From positions 1,922,001 to 1,986,000 of the forward strand of contig CP033784.1 in assembly GCA_003955985.1 (NCBI GenBank): a stretch of 64,000 nucleotides of DNA. Direction: 5' to 3'. Below the pieces are notes generated by a model that had not been told where the DNA came from, did no database searches, and worked only from the letters and a program-made list of their open reading frames with translations. Source of the DNA: Corynebacterium jeikeium (GTDB taxonomy: Bacteria; Actinomycetota; Actinomycetes; Mycobacteriales; Mycobacteriaceae). Made by a program: the position numbers and the translations under genes. Shown one piece after another: positions 45,903 to 55,023 of the stretch; position 1 is the stretch's first letter, and every line of letters begins with the position of its first letter.

Positions 45903-47549
45903 GTGACCACTCTCGCCGAAGAAGCCGCACGCCGCCGCACATTCGCCGTCATCGCACACCCGGATGCCGGTAAGTCCACGCTCACCGAGGCGCTGGCGCT
46001 GCATGCTCATGTCATTAACGAAGCCGGTGCTGTCCACGGCAAGGCCGGCCGCAAGTCGACTGTGTCCGACTGGATGGACATGGAGAAGGATCGCGGCATC
46101 TCGATTGCCTCTTCCGCGCTGCAGTTCGAGTACCAGCCAGAGGGGCACGACGGCGAGCCGTACATGATCAATCTCGTCGATACGCCTGGTCACGCTGATT
46201 TCTCCGAGGACACCTACCGTGTGCTCACCGCTGTCGACGCCGCTGTCATGCTTGTCGACGGTGCCAAGGGTCTCGAGCCTCAGACGTTGAAGCTGTTCCG
46301 GGTTTGTAAGTCCAACGGAATTCCCATCGTCACCGTCATCAACAAGTGGGACCGCCCGGGTAAGGCTCCCCTGGAGTTGATGGATGAGATTGTCGCGGAG
46401 ATTGGCCTGCAGCCGACTCCGCTGTACTGGCCAGTCGGTGAGGCCGGCGACTTCCGCGGTCTGCTGGAGCGTGGTGAGGACGGCGAAGCCAAGCAGTTCA
46501 TCGGCTTCGAGCGCACTGCCGGTGGCGCCACTATTGCCGCTGAGCGTCACCTCACCCCAGATGAGGCCGCCGCAGAGCAGGGCGACGCCTGGGAGACGGC
46601 AGCCGAGGAGTCCGAACTGCTCTCCGCCGATAGCGCTGACCACGACCAGGAGATGTACCTCGCTGGCGACACCTCTCCGGTGATTTTCGCCTCCGCCATG
46701 CTGAACTGGGGTGTCCACCAGATCCTGGACACTCTCTGCGAGCTGGCTCCGGCACCTGGTGCCCGCGAGTCCGACCCGGCTGCCGTTGCCGCTGCAGCGG
46801 CTGGCGGCCAGGGGGCTATCGTCGAAAAGCGCGAACCGACGGATGATTTTTCGGGCGTCGTGTTCAAGGTGCAGGCGGGTATGGATACGCACCACCGCGA
46901 CAAGCTGGCCTTCATGCGCGTTGTCTCTGGCGAGTTTGACCGCGGCATGCAGGTCACGCATGCGCAGTCGGGACGTACTTTCTCCACAAAGTATGCTTTG
47001 ACCGTTTTCGGCCGGACACGTTCGACTGTGGAGACGGCTTACCCGGGCGACATTGTCGGCCTGGTCAATGCGGGTTCACTGGCGCCGGGTGACACGATCT
47101 ACGAGGGCCGCAAGGTTCAATTCAAGCCGATGCCGCAGTTCGCGCCCGAGCACTTCCGCACTCTGCGCGCCAAGAGCCTGGGCAAGTACAAGCAGTTCCG
47201 TAAGGCTGTCGATCAGCTCGATGCCGAGGGCGTGGTGCAGATTCTGCGCAACGATGCCCGCGGCGATGCCGCCCCGGTGATGGCCGCGGTCGGCCCGATG
47301 CAGTTCGAGGTCATGATGGCACGCATGGAAAACGAGTACAACGTCGAGACCATCGCCGAGCCAATCCCCTACTCCGTCGCCCGCCGCACGGACGAAGAGA
47401 CCGCGCCTGAGCTGGCAAAGCAGCGCGGCGTGGAGATCTTCACGCGTTCCGACGGCGCCCTCATCGCCCTCTTCGGCGACAAGTGGAAGCTGTCCTTCAT
47501 TGAGAAGGAGCACCCGGAGTTCACGCTCGAGACGCTGGTCGCTGACTAG
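45903..47549 (+). CDS. prfC: peptide chain release factor 3
   Basis: A translational GTPase of 548 residues that recycles RF1/RF2 from the ribosome. G1 FAVIAHPDAGKSTLTEALAL, switch I region EKDRGISIASSALQF, G3 NLVDTPGHADFSEDT, G4 VINKWDRPG. Domains II and III (VFKVQAGMDTHHRDKLAFMRVVSGEF..; KFKPMPQFAPEHF) are full length. A loop at about 190-245 is longer and more acidic than in E. coli. It starts at GTG; AAGGAAA upstream can pair with TTTCC just before the start. Confidence 0.95.
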   Translation: MTTLAEEAARRRTFAVIAHPDAGKSTLTEALALHAHVINEAGAVHGKAGRKSTVSDWMDMEKDRGISIASSALQFEYQPEGHDGEPYMINLVDTPGHADFSEDTYRVLTAVDAAVMLVDGAKGLEPQTLKLFRVCKSNGIPIVTVINKWDRPGKAPLELMDEIVAEIGLQPTPLYWPVGEAGDFRGLLERGEDGEAKQFIGFERTAGGATIAAERHLTPDEAAAEQGDAWETAAEESELLSADSADHDQEMYLAGDTSPVIFASAMLNWGVHQILDTLCELAPAPGARESDPAAVAAAAAGGQGAIVEKREPTDDFSGVVFKVQAGMDTHHRDKLAFMRVVSGEFDRGMQVTHAQSGRTFSTKYALTVFGRTRSTVETAYPGDIVGLVNAGSLAPGDTIYEGRKVQFKPMPQFAPEHFRTLRAKSLGKYKQFRKAVDQLDAEGVVQILRNDARGDAAPVMAAVGPMQFEVMMARMENEYNVETIAEPIPYSVARRTDEETAPELAKQRGVEIFTRSDGALIALFGDKWKLSFIEKEHPEFTLETLVAD

Positions 47550-47616
47550 AGTTCTCGGTTGCACACAGCGGCAGCGCCAATAACAACCCAATATAGATAA
47601 GGAGATTTCACCAACA

Positions 47617-49317
47617 TTGAGCCAACCGGTTGAGCTTCCTCCACAACCAAGTGCATGGCAGCTTTTTACTGCCTTCCACTCCCGTGCGCAAAGATGGCCC
47701 GGTGCCCTCCGCGCAGCACTCGCGCTATTCCTGCCGGGTGCCGTGGCACTTCTCACCGGCCATGGCTCGGAGATGCTCCTTATCGCCGCTGGTGGCTGTG
47801 TGGTCATCTATGGCGAGGGCCACCCCTACCGCAGTCGTCTGCGCGTGATGTCCATCGCCGGACTATGCCTGGTCGCCGGCGTTATGTCCGGCAGTTTTGT
47901 TGGCTCAGTGGTCCACAGTGAGATCGCTTCCGGCGGCAGTAATCTATGGCTGCTGCTCATCGCACTTTTTACCACGGTGTTGGCTACAGTCGGGGCCTTT
48001 ATCCAAAACGCACTGCGCCTGCCACCACCAGGTTCATTCTTCATTGTGATGGTCTCAGGCGGTACCACAATGGTCGCCCGCCTTGGCTTCAACCCGGTTG
48101 AAACCGCCATGTGGGCTACCGTTGGTGTGCTTTCGGCGATAGTCATCGGCATGGCACCGCGGTTGTGGAATCCGCACGGCCCCGAGATGGCGGCCGTCCA
48201 ATCCCTTGAATCAGCCATCGAGGCGATGGAAAAGTCAGACTCGACATCGTTCGCCGTTCATCACCAGGCGCAAACTGCACTCACCGACGCATGGGAATCG
48301 CTTGCCGACGCAGGCATCATCCGTGGCAGCAAAATCGTCAAGCCCTCCCATACGGAACTGGTCAACCGTGTCATTGCTGCTCATCAGCGGCTGATTGCTA
48401 TCCGCGGCCGCTTGGGCGTGCACGGCAGCGCTGTGGACATCGTGGACACACCTAACCTCTTCGACGAGACACAGACAACCATTCCACTCGCACGACCAAG
48501 CGTGAGTTACCGAATCTTCCGCTCTTTCGACCGCTATTCTCACGCATCGATGACTGCGACAAAGGTGGCTATTACTGGCGGCTTAGCTGGTCTCATTAGC
48601 GTCCTTGTCGGCCTCGACCGGCCTGACTGGGCGGTGGTCAGCGCATTGATGACGCTACAGTGGGGCCCCGACCGCACCGCCGGTTCGATTCGAGGGATTC
48701 ACCGCATGGTGGGCTCGATTATCGGCATTTTCCTCTATGCGCTGCTCTTTTCCTTTGGCCTGGACAGCTGGACGCTACTTATCGCGCTTGCAGCCTGCCA
48801 ATTCGGCGCGGAGATTCTCGTGGTGAAGAACTATGCGCTGACGACGATCGTCACCACTCCGCTGGCGCTGCTGCTGGGCGGAAATGTCGCTGGCGAGCTC
48901 GCACCGATTGTGACCGATCGTGTTTTGGAAGTCGGTATCGCCTGCGCGCTGGCTCTCGCTGTCCTGCACTTCTGGCCGACCGAGAGCATTGAGAAGCACT
49001 ACCTGCGTCATATTCCGCGCTGCTATCGACAGATGGGTGCTCTTCTCGGCGCGCTGCTAACCGGCACTCCGAATCAGGCACTCGATATTCGTCGCGATCT
49101 CCAGTACGAGCTGCTCAGTGAGCGCCAGGCCATCTCGTCTCTGGCCACCAACGACCCCGAAATCGCCGCTCCGCACTGGGACGGCCATCGTCGCATTCGC
49201 ACAGCTGGCTATTTGTTGCTGGACTACTGCCGTACGCATCCGGATATTAGGCCTTCTCGCGAGGAGATTTCCAAGCTCGCCGAAGTGGTTCAGGCAGCTA
49301 AGTCCAAGGAGCGCTAG
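47617..49317 (+). CDS. FUSC-family membrane protein
   Basis: 566 residues with two blocks of about five to six transmembrane helices (about 27-185 and 330-450) separated by a cytoplasmic region, the layout of FUSC/aromatic-acid exporter-like (YccS/AaeB) proteins. The motif ALMTLQWGPDRTAGSIRGIHRMVGSIIG is the FUSC signature repeat. It probably starts at TTG, with AAGGAG about 12 bases upstream. It may export small organic acids; the substrate is unknown. Its end overlaps the convergent gene by 4 bases. Confidence 0.8.
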   Translation: MSQPVELPPQPSAWQLFTAFHSRAQRWPGALRAALALFLPGAVALLTGHGSEMLLIAAGGCVVIYGEGHPYRSRLRVMSIAGLCLVAGVMSGSFVGSVVHSEIASGGSNLWLLLIALFTTVLATVGAFIQNALRLPPPGSFFIVMVSGGTTMVARLGFNPVETAMWATVGVLSAIVIGMAPRLWNPHGPEMAAVQSLESAIEAMEKSDSTSFAVHHQAQTALTDAWESLADAGIIRGSKIVKPSHTELVNRVIAAHQRLIAIRGRLGVHGSAVDIVDTPNLFDETQTTIPLARPSVSYRIFRSFDRYSHASMTATKVAITGGLAGLISVLVGLDRPDWAVVSALMTLQWGPDRTAGSIRGIHRMVGSIIGIFLYALLFSFGLDSWTLLIALAACQFGAEILVVKNYALTTIVTTPLALLLGGNVAGELAPIVTDRVLEVGIACALALAVLHFWPTESIEKHYLRHIPRCYRQMGALLGALLTGTPNQALDIRRDLQYELLSERQAISSLATNDPEIAAPHWDGHRRIRTAGYLLLDYCRTHPDIRPSREEISKLAEVVQAAKSKER

Positions 49318-49973
49318 TCCTCCGGCAGCGGGGGCTCCTTGCGTAGGTCGCGGGCGGTTGCCCGCCGTACCTCGCGCGGTTGCTCCTCCGAGCCCCGGGA
49401 ACGGAACTTGGACGCAATGTCTTTCAACGAAGACGACAGCGGCGGCAGCTTCTCTAGCGCGTCACGGCCCGCATCCCACGCATCGGTAGCAATATTCTCC
49501 GCTTTCCGACGGAACTTGCGGACCTTCTCCTCACGCTGCCGCTTAGTCTCTGCCGCGTCATTTTGCCGCTCGCGCTCGCGTTCAAAGGCGGCGACATCGC
49601 GGGCCTCCGCGTCGGAAAGCCTCTTCGAAGCGTGTGCCGCGGCGTCCCACGACTCCTCCAGCGATTCCGCGAGGTGCAACATGGCATCGATGCGCTTTTC
49701 AACTTCGCGCAACTTCTCGCGGTAGCCCCGCTGAATGTCATAGCGGCGCATGATGCGGCGGGCACGAGTGGCCTCATTGCGCCAGGTGATGATTGCGCCC
49801 TCAGAAATCGACTCATCGACGACGAAACGCATCGTCCACGGGTCGACATCAGCGCTGGCCAGATTGTTGCGTACCCGCTCCTCGCGGTCGAGGACGTCCT
49901 GCACGAGACTGCGGGCACGCTCTTCGGCTTGATGGGCGCGGTTGGTACGGGAGTTATCTGGTCGGAAGCTCAC
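49314..49973 (-). CDS. charged coiled-coil protein, unknown function
   Basis: 219 residues from a GTG at 49973. It has no signal peptide or membrane helix. Residues about 85-180 are rich in Glu/Arg/Lys with heptad-like spacing (REKLREVEKRIDAMLHLAESLEESW; FERERERQNDAAETKRQREEKVRKFRRKAE), predicting a long coiled coil, then a basic tail. It begins 10 bases after the ribM stop and probably shares its riboswitch-controlled transcript. I do not recognise the family. Confidence 0.7.
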   Translation of the reverse strand: MSFRPDNSRTNRAHQAEERARSLVQDVLDREERVRNNLASADVDPWTMRFVVDESISEGAIITWRNEATRARRIMRRYDIQRGYREKLREVEKRIDAMLHLAESLEESWDAAAHASKRLSDAEARDVAAFERERERQNDAAETKRQREEKVRKFRRKAENIATDAWDAGRDALEKLPPLSSSLKDIASKFRSRGSEEQPREVRRATARDLRKEPPLPED

Positions 49974-49983
49974 CTGGACTATC

Positions 49984-50703
49984 CTACCGCTCGGCTGCTG
50001 CCAAAGCCGGTACTTGGTCGGTCGCGGAGCTCTTCTGCTGGTCATTGTCGCTCTGGTGCTCGAGGCGAACCCAGGAGACAAAGCCCCAAATAACGAAGCA
50101 TCCGTAGAAGAGGTACAGCGCCGCCGACGGGTAGTAGCCACCCTTGAGCAGCAACGGCACTCCCACGGCATCAACGGCAATCCAAATTAGCCAGAATTCG
50201 TTCCACCCGCGGGCCATACCCCAGGTCGCCAACATCGAACCGACGAAAATCCAGGCATCGGCCCATGGCCCCCACGAGCCCAGCATCTCAAAGATATTGG
50301 CACAAATCACAGTGGCGAAGATAGCCACGGTAATCATCCCAATGCGTTCCGATGCCGTCGCCCACCGAGGCTCAATTGCGACCTCGTCACCGCTCTGATT
50401 GCGGCTCTTGACCCAGCTGAACCATCCGTAGAGACTGACGACGATAAACATGACCTGACGCCCCGCCTGGCCATAGAGATCAAGATTTTGCGGCGTGTGG
50501 AAAACTCCGCCGAGGAAGACGGTAAACAGCAAGGCATTTCCGATAATGCCGACCGGCCAAGCCCATACCTTCCGTTTCATACCTAGGAAGGCACACGCCA
50601 GGCCAAAGAGGTTACCGACAATTTCACGAATCAAGATTGGTGCTCCCGCCACACTGAGCTGTGCAGTGAGGAAACCCACCAAAAAATCCGACACGTATTC
50701 CAC
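49984..50703 (-). CDS. ribM: riboflavin transporter RibM (PnuC family)
   Basis: 239 residues with about seven transmembrane helices; GNLFGLACAFLGMKRKVWAWPVGIIGNALLF and YGWFSWVKSR are PnuC-family signatures. PnuC proteins carry vitamin precursors by facilitated diffusion; the FMN riboswitch just upstream identifies this one as the riboflavin carrier RibM (PnuX), as in C. glutamicum. The start is GTG. Its AAGGAG lies immediately 3' of the aptamer, so control is probably translational: FMN hides the ribosome-binding site. Confidence 0.92.
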   Translation of the reverse strand: MEYVSDFLVGFLTAQLSVAGAPILIREIVGNLFGLACAFLGMKRKVWAWPVGIIGNALLFTVFLGGVFHTPQNLDLYGQAGRQVMFIVVSLYGWFSWVKSRNQSGDEVAIEPRWATASERIGMITVAIFATVICANIFEMLGSWGPWADAWIFVGSMLATWGMARGWNEFWLIWIAVDAVGVPLLLKGGYYPSAALYLFYGCFVIWGFVSWVRLEHQSDNDQQKSSATDQVPALAAAER

Positions 50704-50724
50704 GAATTATTCAACTCCTTCTCT

Positions 50725-50880
50725 TTCATCCGGACTATGACCGTCGGTTTCGGATTCCAACCGAAATCTGCTTGTCCCCTACCTGACGACCCTTCTGGCC
50801 ACAGGTAGGGCGCTCGTGGACTTGTCTGCGTCAGCCGCAGCATCACCACCGGTGAGGAATTTCACCTCGCCCTGAGAATG
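50725..50880 (-). ncRNA. FMN riboswitch (RFN element)
   Basis: On the minus strand it opens with TCTCAGGGCGAGGTGAAATT and CCTCACCGGTGG, continues with GAGCGCC, and closes with CAGATTTCGGTTGGAATCCG, ACCGACGGTCATAGTCCGGA. All conserved RFN blocks are recognisable in order. The P1 3' strand ends about 22 bases before the ribM GTG. Confidence 0.95.
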
Positions 50881-50969
50881 CGAGTTCAACGTTAGCACTG
50901 TCGCCTTGCGCGCATGTGCATTTTATTCAATGAGGTTTCAATATGAGGTTCTAATACAGCCCCGACATA

Positions 50970-50992
50970 ATTACGCATCTACAATGCGTAAT
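50970..50992. promoter_or_regulatory. perfect 9-bp inverted repeat overlapping the YwiC-like gene start
   Basis: ATTACGCAT, CTACA, ATGCGTAAT is a perfect inverted repeat whose centre overlaps a TACAAT -10-like box (50979-50984 region) and whose right arm ends at the ATG of the gene at 50993. Two copies of ATGAGGTT, 13 bases apart, lie just upstream (about 50930-50950). It is a good candidate operator for a dimeric repressor acting on a leaderless promoter. Confidence 0.55.
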
Positions 50993-51787
50993 ATGAGCCA
51001 AAAGCCCCGCCAACCACGTCCTCCCCGCCCCGCCCGCCGCTCCCATCACAAGCGCTCCGCTGGCTGGGTTCCGGACCAGCACGGCGCCTGGTTCATGGTC
51101 ACCATTCCCCCGCTGACCGCTCTCGCCCTCACCCCCACATGGACAGGCCTTGCCGTCACCGCGACCTGGCTGCTCGGCTACTTCGCATTCTTCGCCGTGA
51201 GCGTCTGGCTCCGCTCTCGTCGCCAACGCCGCCACCTCGCACCCGCCGCCACGTACACCGCGCTCACTGCCGTCGCCGGCTGCATCACACTGCTTGCCGA
51301 CGTTTCCCTCCTCACCTGGGTCGCCCTCATTGCCCCTCTTGCCGCTATCGCTATTTGGGAGACCTACCGCCGCCGACCGCGCTCACTTCTCTCTGGTGTC
51401 TCCACCGTTCTGGCCGCTAGCCTCATGGTGCCTATCATCGCCGGACCAACCCCGAAAGCTTGGGCAATTGCGGCTATCTACGCTGGATATTTCGTCGGCA
51501 CCGTGCCCTATGTAAAAACTATGATTCGCAAGCGCGGCAACCGCCAGTGGCTCATTGGCTCGGTCACGTATCACGTTCTCATTACCGCCGTGGCCATCAT
51601 CGGGTGGCTCGTCCTCCACGACCGGAACCTCATCAGCATCGGTGTGCCCATCGTCGCAATTGGGCTTCTCATCAGGTCTTTTACCATGCCAATCTCCGGC
51701 GCTCGCCGCGCTCGGCCGTGGACTCCGAAACAGGTCGGAATTCTCGATGCCTTCTTTGGAGTCGCCGTCGTCCTGGCTGCGTGGTAA
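50993..51787 (+). CDS. YwiC-like family membrane protein
   Basis: 264 residues: a basic, Pro/Arg-rich N-terminus (PRQPRPPRPARRSHHKR), then WVPDQHGAWFMVTIPPL, the YwiC-family opening with its conserved HGAW, and about eight transmembrane helices. The family is widespread and uncharacterised; the fold resembles UbiA-like prenyltransferases only loosely. The start at 50993 suits a leaderless mRNA from the -10-like box; 50984 is the alternative. Confidence 0.8.
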   Translation: MSQKPRQPRPPRPARRSHHKRSAGWVPDQHGAWFMVTIPPLTALALTPTWTGLAVTATWLLGYFAFFAVSVWLRSRRQRRHLAPAATYTALTAVAGCITLLADVSLLTWVALIAPLAAIAIWETYRRRPRSLLSGVSTVLAASLMVPIIAGPTPKAWAIAAIYAGYFVGTVPYVKTMIRKRGNRQWLIGSVTYHVLITAVAIIGWLVLHDRNLISIGVPIVAIGLLIRSFTMPISGARRARPWTPKQVGILDAFFGVAVVLAAW

Positions 51788-51838
51788 AAACGACGGCGGG
51801 GACATACTTTGGGGATTTTTGGGGAGGGGATGAAGTCT

Positions 51839-52795
51839 ATGGCTTCCACCAAACACGCAGTCAATCACGCAGTTTCCGTCTCAGACTTGGCCGCTAGCCT
51901 GAACTCGCGGCAGGCACCACAGTCGGGCTGGCGCAGCTGGGTTCATAAGGCCACCTGGGGCGCAATTTCACCGCGGGAATCATCGTCGGCACGCAAGCAA
52001 CGCGAGCTGATAGAGCGGGTGCGACAGCCTATCTACGGTGACTACAACATCGCTGTTATCAGCGTGAAGGGCGGCGTTGGCAAGACGTCGACAACCATGT
52101 GCCTGGGCGCCACGCTTGCAAGCCTGCGCAGTGACCGAATCGTCGCGATCGACGCGAATCCGGACTTTGGCACCCTCGGCGCACGCGTCACCGCAGCCAA
52201 TCCCGCATCTATTCGCGATCTGCTCCGAGCCCCGGATACGGACAAATACGCGCAGGTCCGTACATATACATCGCACACGCCATCGCGGCTGGAGGTTGTC
52301 GGCAGCGACCAAAATCCGACATCGACGATCGCGCTTTCCGACGGCGAATACTGCGCGGCCCTCGACATCCTTCGGCGGCATTACAACGTGAGTCTGACAG
52401 ACTGCGGTACCGGCCTGACGCAGCCCATCTCCGCTTCGATTCTGTCTGCGGCCAATTGTCTGGTGCTGGTCACCACGCCTGCACTGGACGGCGTGAAAAG
52501 CGCCTGGACGACATTGGACTGGCTTTCAGCGCACGGCTTCGAACGGCTGGTCTCTACCACTGTCGTGGTGGTCAACGAGCTAAATAAACAGGGACTGTCC
52601 ACAGAGACCGTGCACGAGTTATTTGCCCAGCGCTGCCGCGCAGTACAGGTCATCCCCTACGATCCGCATATCGCGAATGGTGCCAATATCGAGCTGGACA
52701 ATCTCCAGCCCGCCACCACCCAGAGTTATCTCGAATTGGCGGCCATGATTGCCGATGATTTCGCGCCGACGACTGGCCGCCACAGCTTTGTCTAA
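51839..52795 (+). CDS. MinD/ParA-like ATPase
   Basis: 318 residues. A deviant Walker A VISVKGGVGKTSTTMCLG (about 75-90), switch region ALDILRRHYNVSLTDCGTG (an altered DxxxG, with Cys in the switch) and VVVNELNKQG. The N-terminal 65 residues (GWRSWVHKATWGAISPRESSSARKQRELIERVRQPI) are characteristic of the actinobacterial MinD-like ATPases associated with type VII secretion (EspI-like), though no such locus is in this window. GGGGAGG precedes the ATG. The role is unproven. Confidence 0.8.
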   Translation: MASTKHAVNHAVSVSDLAASLNSRQAPQSGWRSWVHKATWGAISPRESSSARKQRELIERVRQPIYGDYNIAVISVKGGVGKTSTTMCLGATLASLRSDRIVAIDANPDFGTLGARVTAANPASIRDLLRAPDTDKYAQVRTYTSHTPSRLEVVGSDQNPTSTIALSDGEYCAALDILRRHYNVSLTDCGTGLTQPISASILSAANCLVLVTTPALDGVKSAWTTLDWLSAHGFERLVSTTVVVVNELNKQGLSTETVHELFAQRCRAVQVIPYDPHIANGANIELDNLQPATTQSYLELAAMIADDFAPTTGRHSFV

Positions 52796-52806
52796 CGCAT
52801 AGCCAG

Positions 52807-53934
52807 CTAACGAAGGTGCTGTCGAATCTCTTCGACATCAACTTCCTGCACGGTAGCGGGCTTAAAGGCGGCGTCGCGGTCCTTATCCACCAACACTGCC
52901 CGCACGCCCTCGGCAAAATTGGGGTGCTGACGCATGTAAGCGCCAAGCTTCATCTCCCGGTCTAGCGCCTCCTGCAAGGTGACCTCGTGGGCCGAGTTAG
53001 CCGCATAGAGTTCCACGGCCGCTACGAGACTTTCCGGGTTGGCGGGTGCCAGCAGGTCGCGAAAAGTCTCCACTGTTGACGATGCACAAGAGCCCGCCTC
53101 AGCGGCTTCGTTGAGAGCTCGCTCAATCTCCGCCCAGGTATCAGCCCCAAAGCAAGCCTCAATGCAGTCGCTCCACTCGGCCAACTGCGGATCCCCGAGC
53201 AGATCACGAGCCTCAGCTGAGTCCACATCGAGCGCATACTCCGCGAGCGCCGAATCAATTCCATCGCGGTCCAGAGCCGCAACAAACTCGTCCAGCTGCG
53301 CGGATGGCACCGCATGTGTCGCCCATCCAGACCACAGCATGTCCGCCGCAGTTAGGCGGTAACCGGTCAGCCCGGTAAACCTCGCGATTGCCGACGAGGG
53401 CCCTCCTAACCGCGTGTTCACATGCTGCGAAAAGTGGGTAATTCCAACGTCGGGAATAAAGCCGATTGCCATTTCTGGCATGGAAGCGCTGGCACGCTCG
53501 GTCACGATTCGGTGGGAGCCGTGCATGGAAACACCAAGGCCACCGCCCATAGCGATGCCATCAATAATCGCGATATATGGCTTGGACTGCGCGAATTCCG
53601 CAATCATCGCGTTCATCTCGTACTCATCCCGGAAAAACTCCTCCCCCTGCTCCGGAACGCCATCGAGCACAGCCTGCCGAACTGCGCGCACATCACCACC
53701 GGCACAAAACGCCTTGGGGTGACCGGATGAAACAACAATGTGGTCCACCGAGTCGTCGTCACGCCATGCGCGGAGCCCCTCGACGACCTCGGTGACCATA
53801 TCCAAATCGAGCGAATTAAGTGCCTTCGGCCTATTCAGCCGAAGGTGACCAGATCGCCCGTGGACTTCTCGCAGCACCTTCGGCTCATCGACCTCGGTGC
53901 GTGCAGTGCCAGAACCGTTATCAGTAGCAGTCAT
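52807..53934 (-). CDS. 3-hydroxyisobutyryl-CoA hydrolase-like crotonase
   Basis: 375 residues, longer than simple hydratases because of the C-terminal HIBCH domain. GHPKAFCAGGDVRAVRQ and GIAMGGGLGVSMHGSHRIVTERASASMPEMAIGFIPDVG carry the oxyanion hole and the catalytic Glu/Asp pair. The expected reaction is hydrolysis of 3-hydroxyisobutyryl-CoA in valine breakdown; an enoyl-CoA hydratase/isomerase role is the alternative. The start MTATDN avoids 29 non-homologous residues. Confidence 0.85.
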   Translation of the reverse strand: MTATDNGSGTARTEVDEPKVLREVHGRSGHLRLNRPKALNSLDLDMVTEVVEGLRAWRDDDSVDHIVVSSGHPKAFCAGGDVRAVRQAVLDGVPEQGEEFFRDEYEMNAMIAEFAQSKPYIAIIDGIAMGGGLGVSMHGSHRIVTERASASMPEMAIGFIPDVGITHFSQHVNTRLGGPSSAIARFTGLTGYRLTAADMLWSGWATHAVPSAQLDEFVAALDRDGIDSALAEYALDVDSAEARDLLGDPQLAEWSDCIEACFGADTWAEIERALNEAAEAGSCASSTVETFRDLLAPANPESLVAAVELYAANSAHEVTLQEALDREMKLGAYMRQHPNFAEGVRAVLVDKDRDAAFKPATVQEVDVEEIRQHLR

Positions 53935-54034
53935 GTCACCCAGTGTGACACAGATAACTAACCAGGGAAAGGTTCTGACGGGAAGGTTCTGCTGCGAAGG
54001 TTCTGACGACCAGAACCTCACTGAGACTAAGGAG

Positions 54035-54940
54035 CTACTTCTTCTTGCTCTTCTTGTCCTTTTTGCCCTTCTTGTGCTTCTTGCCCTTCTTATCGGACTT
54101 GCCTGCGCCCTTTACGCGGTCAGCCTCGAGATTGGCGGCAACGTCCGGCACATAGCGGAACTCCGTGCGCGGCGGACGCTCGTAGCTCCCCTCAGACTCC
54201 GGACGCTCCGGAATTTCCGGAACATCCCGCTGAATGTGCTCGTACGGAATGGTGGTCAGCAGGTGGTTGATGACATTGATACGCGAGCGCTTCTTGTCCT
54301 CGGACTCAACCGTGAACCACGGTGCGGACGGGATATCAGTGTGGATGAACATCTCATCCTTAGCGCGGGAGTAGTCCTCCCAGCGAGTGATGGACTCCAG
54401 GTCCATCGGCGAGAGCTTCCAGCGGCGCAGCGGATCTTCACGACGGGACTTGAAGCGAGCAACCTGCTCCTCGTCCGACACGGAGAACCAGTACTTGCGC
54501 AGGATAATGCCGTCTTCAACCAGCAGACGCTCGAAGATTGGAGCCTGGTGCAGGAAGCGACGGTACTCCTGCGAGGTACAGAAGCCCATGACGCGCTCAA
54601 CGCCGGCGCGGTTGTACCAGGAGCGGTCGAAAATCACGATTTCGCCGGCAGTTGGCAGCTTTTCGACATAACGCTGGAAGTACCACTGACCCTGCTCACG
54701 GCTCGTCGGAGCCGGCAGAGCCTCAATGCGACAGGTACGGGGATTCAGGTACTGCGTGATGCGCTTAATGGCCGACCCCTTGCCGGCAGCGTCACGACCC
54801 TCCATCACGATGACAATTCGGGCACCGGTTTCTACCACCCACTGCTGCATTTCGACGAGCTCTGCCTGGAGCTTTTTGAGCTCGGCTTCATAAGCCTTCT
54901 TGTCGAGCTTCGGTGGGCGCTGAACGTCGTCATTATTCAT
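54035..54940 (-). CDS. ppk2: polyphosphate kinase 2
   Basis: 301 residues, class I (one-domain) PPK2, which transfers phosphate between polyphosphate and nucleoside diphosphates. Walker A is VIVMEGRDAAGKGSAIKRI, the lid and Walker B are VIFDRSWYNRAGVERVMGF, and RRWKLSPMDLESITRWEDYSRAKD completes the family pattern. The C-terminus is a Lys-rich tail (DKKGKKHKKGKKDKKSKKK) that may bind polyphosphate or RNA. It occupies the place after ftsX where actinobacteria often have smpB. Confidence 0.94.
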   Translation of the reverse strand: MNNDDVQRPPKLDKKAYEAELKKLQAELVEMQQWVVETGARIVIVMEGRDAAGKGSAIKRITQYLNPRTCRIEALPAPTSREQGQWYFQRYVEKLPTAGEIVIFDRSWYNRAGVERVMGFCTSQEYRRFLHQAPIFERLLVEDGIILRKYWFSVSDEEQVARFKSRREDPLRRWKLSPMDLESITRWEDYSRAKDEMFIHTDIPSAPWFTVESEDKKRSRINVINHLLTTIPYEHIQRDVPEIPERPESEGSYERPPRTEFRYVPDVAANLEADRVKGAGKSDKKGKKHKKGKKDKKSKKK

Positions 54941-55023
54941 AGTCCCCAGCTTACCCGGCACCCTGCCCTGACCCTATTCACCGGGTTTAACCGAGGGGTC
55001 TAATCGCAAACCTAATTGGGGCC

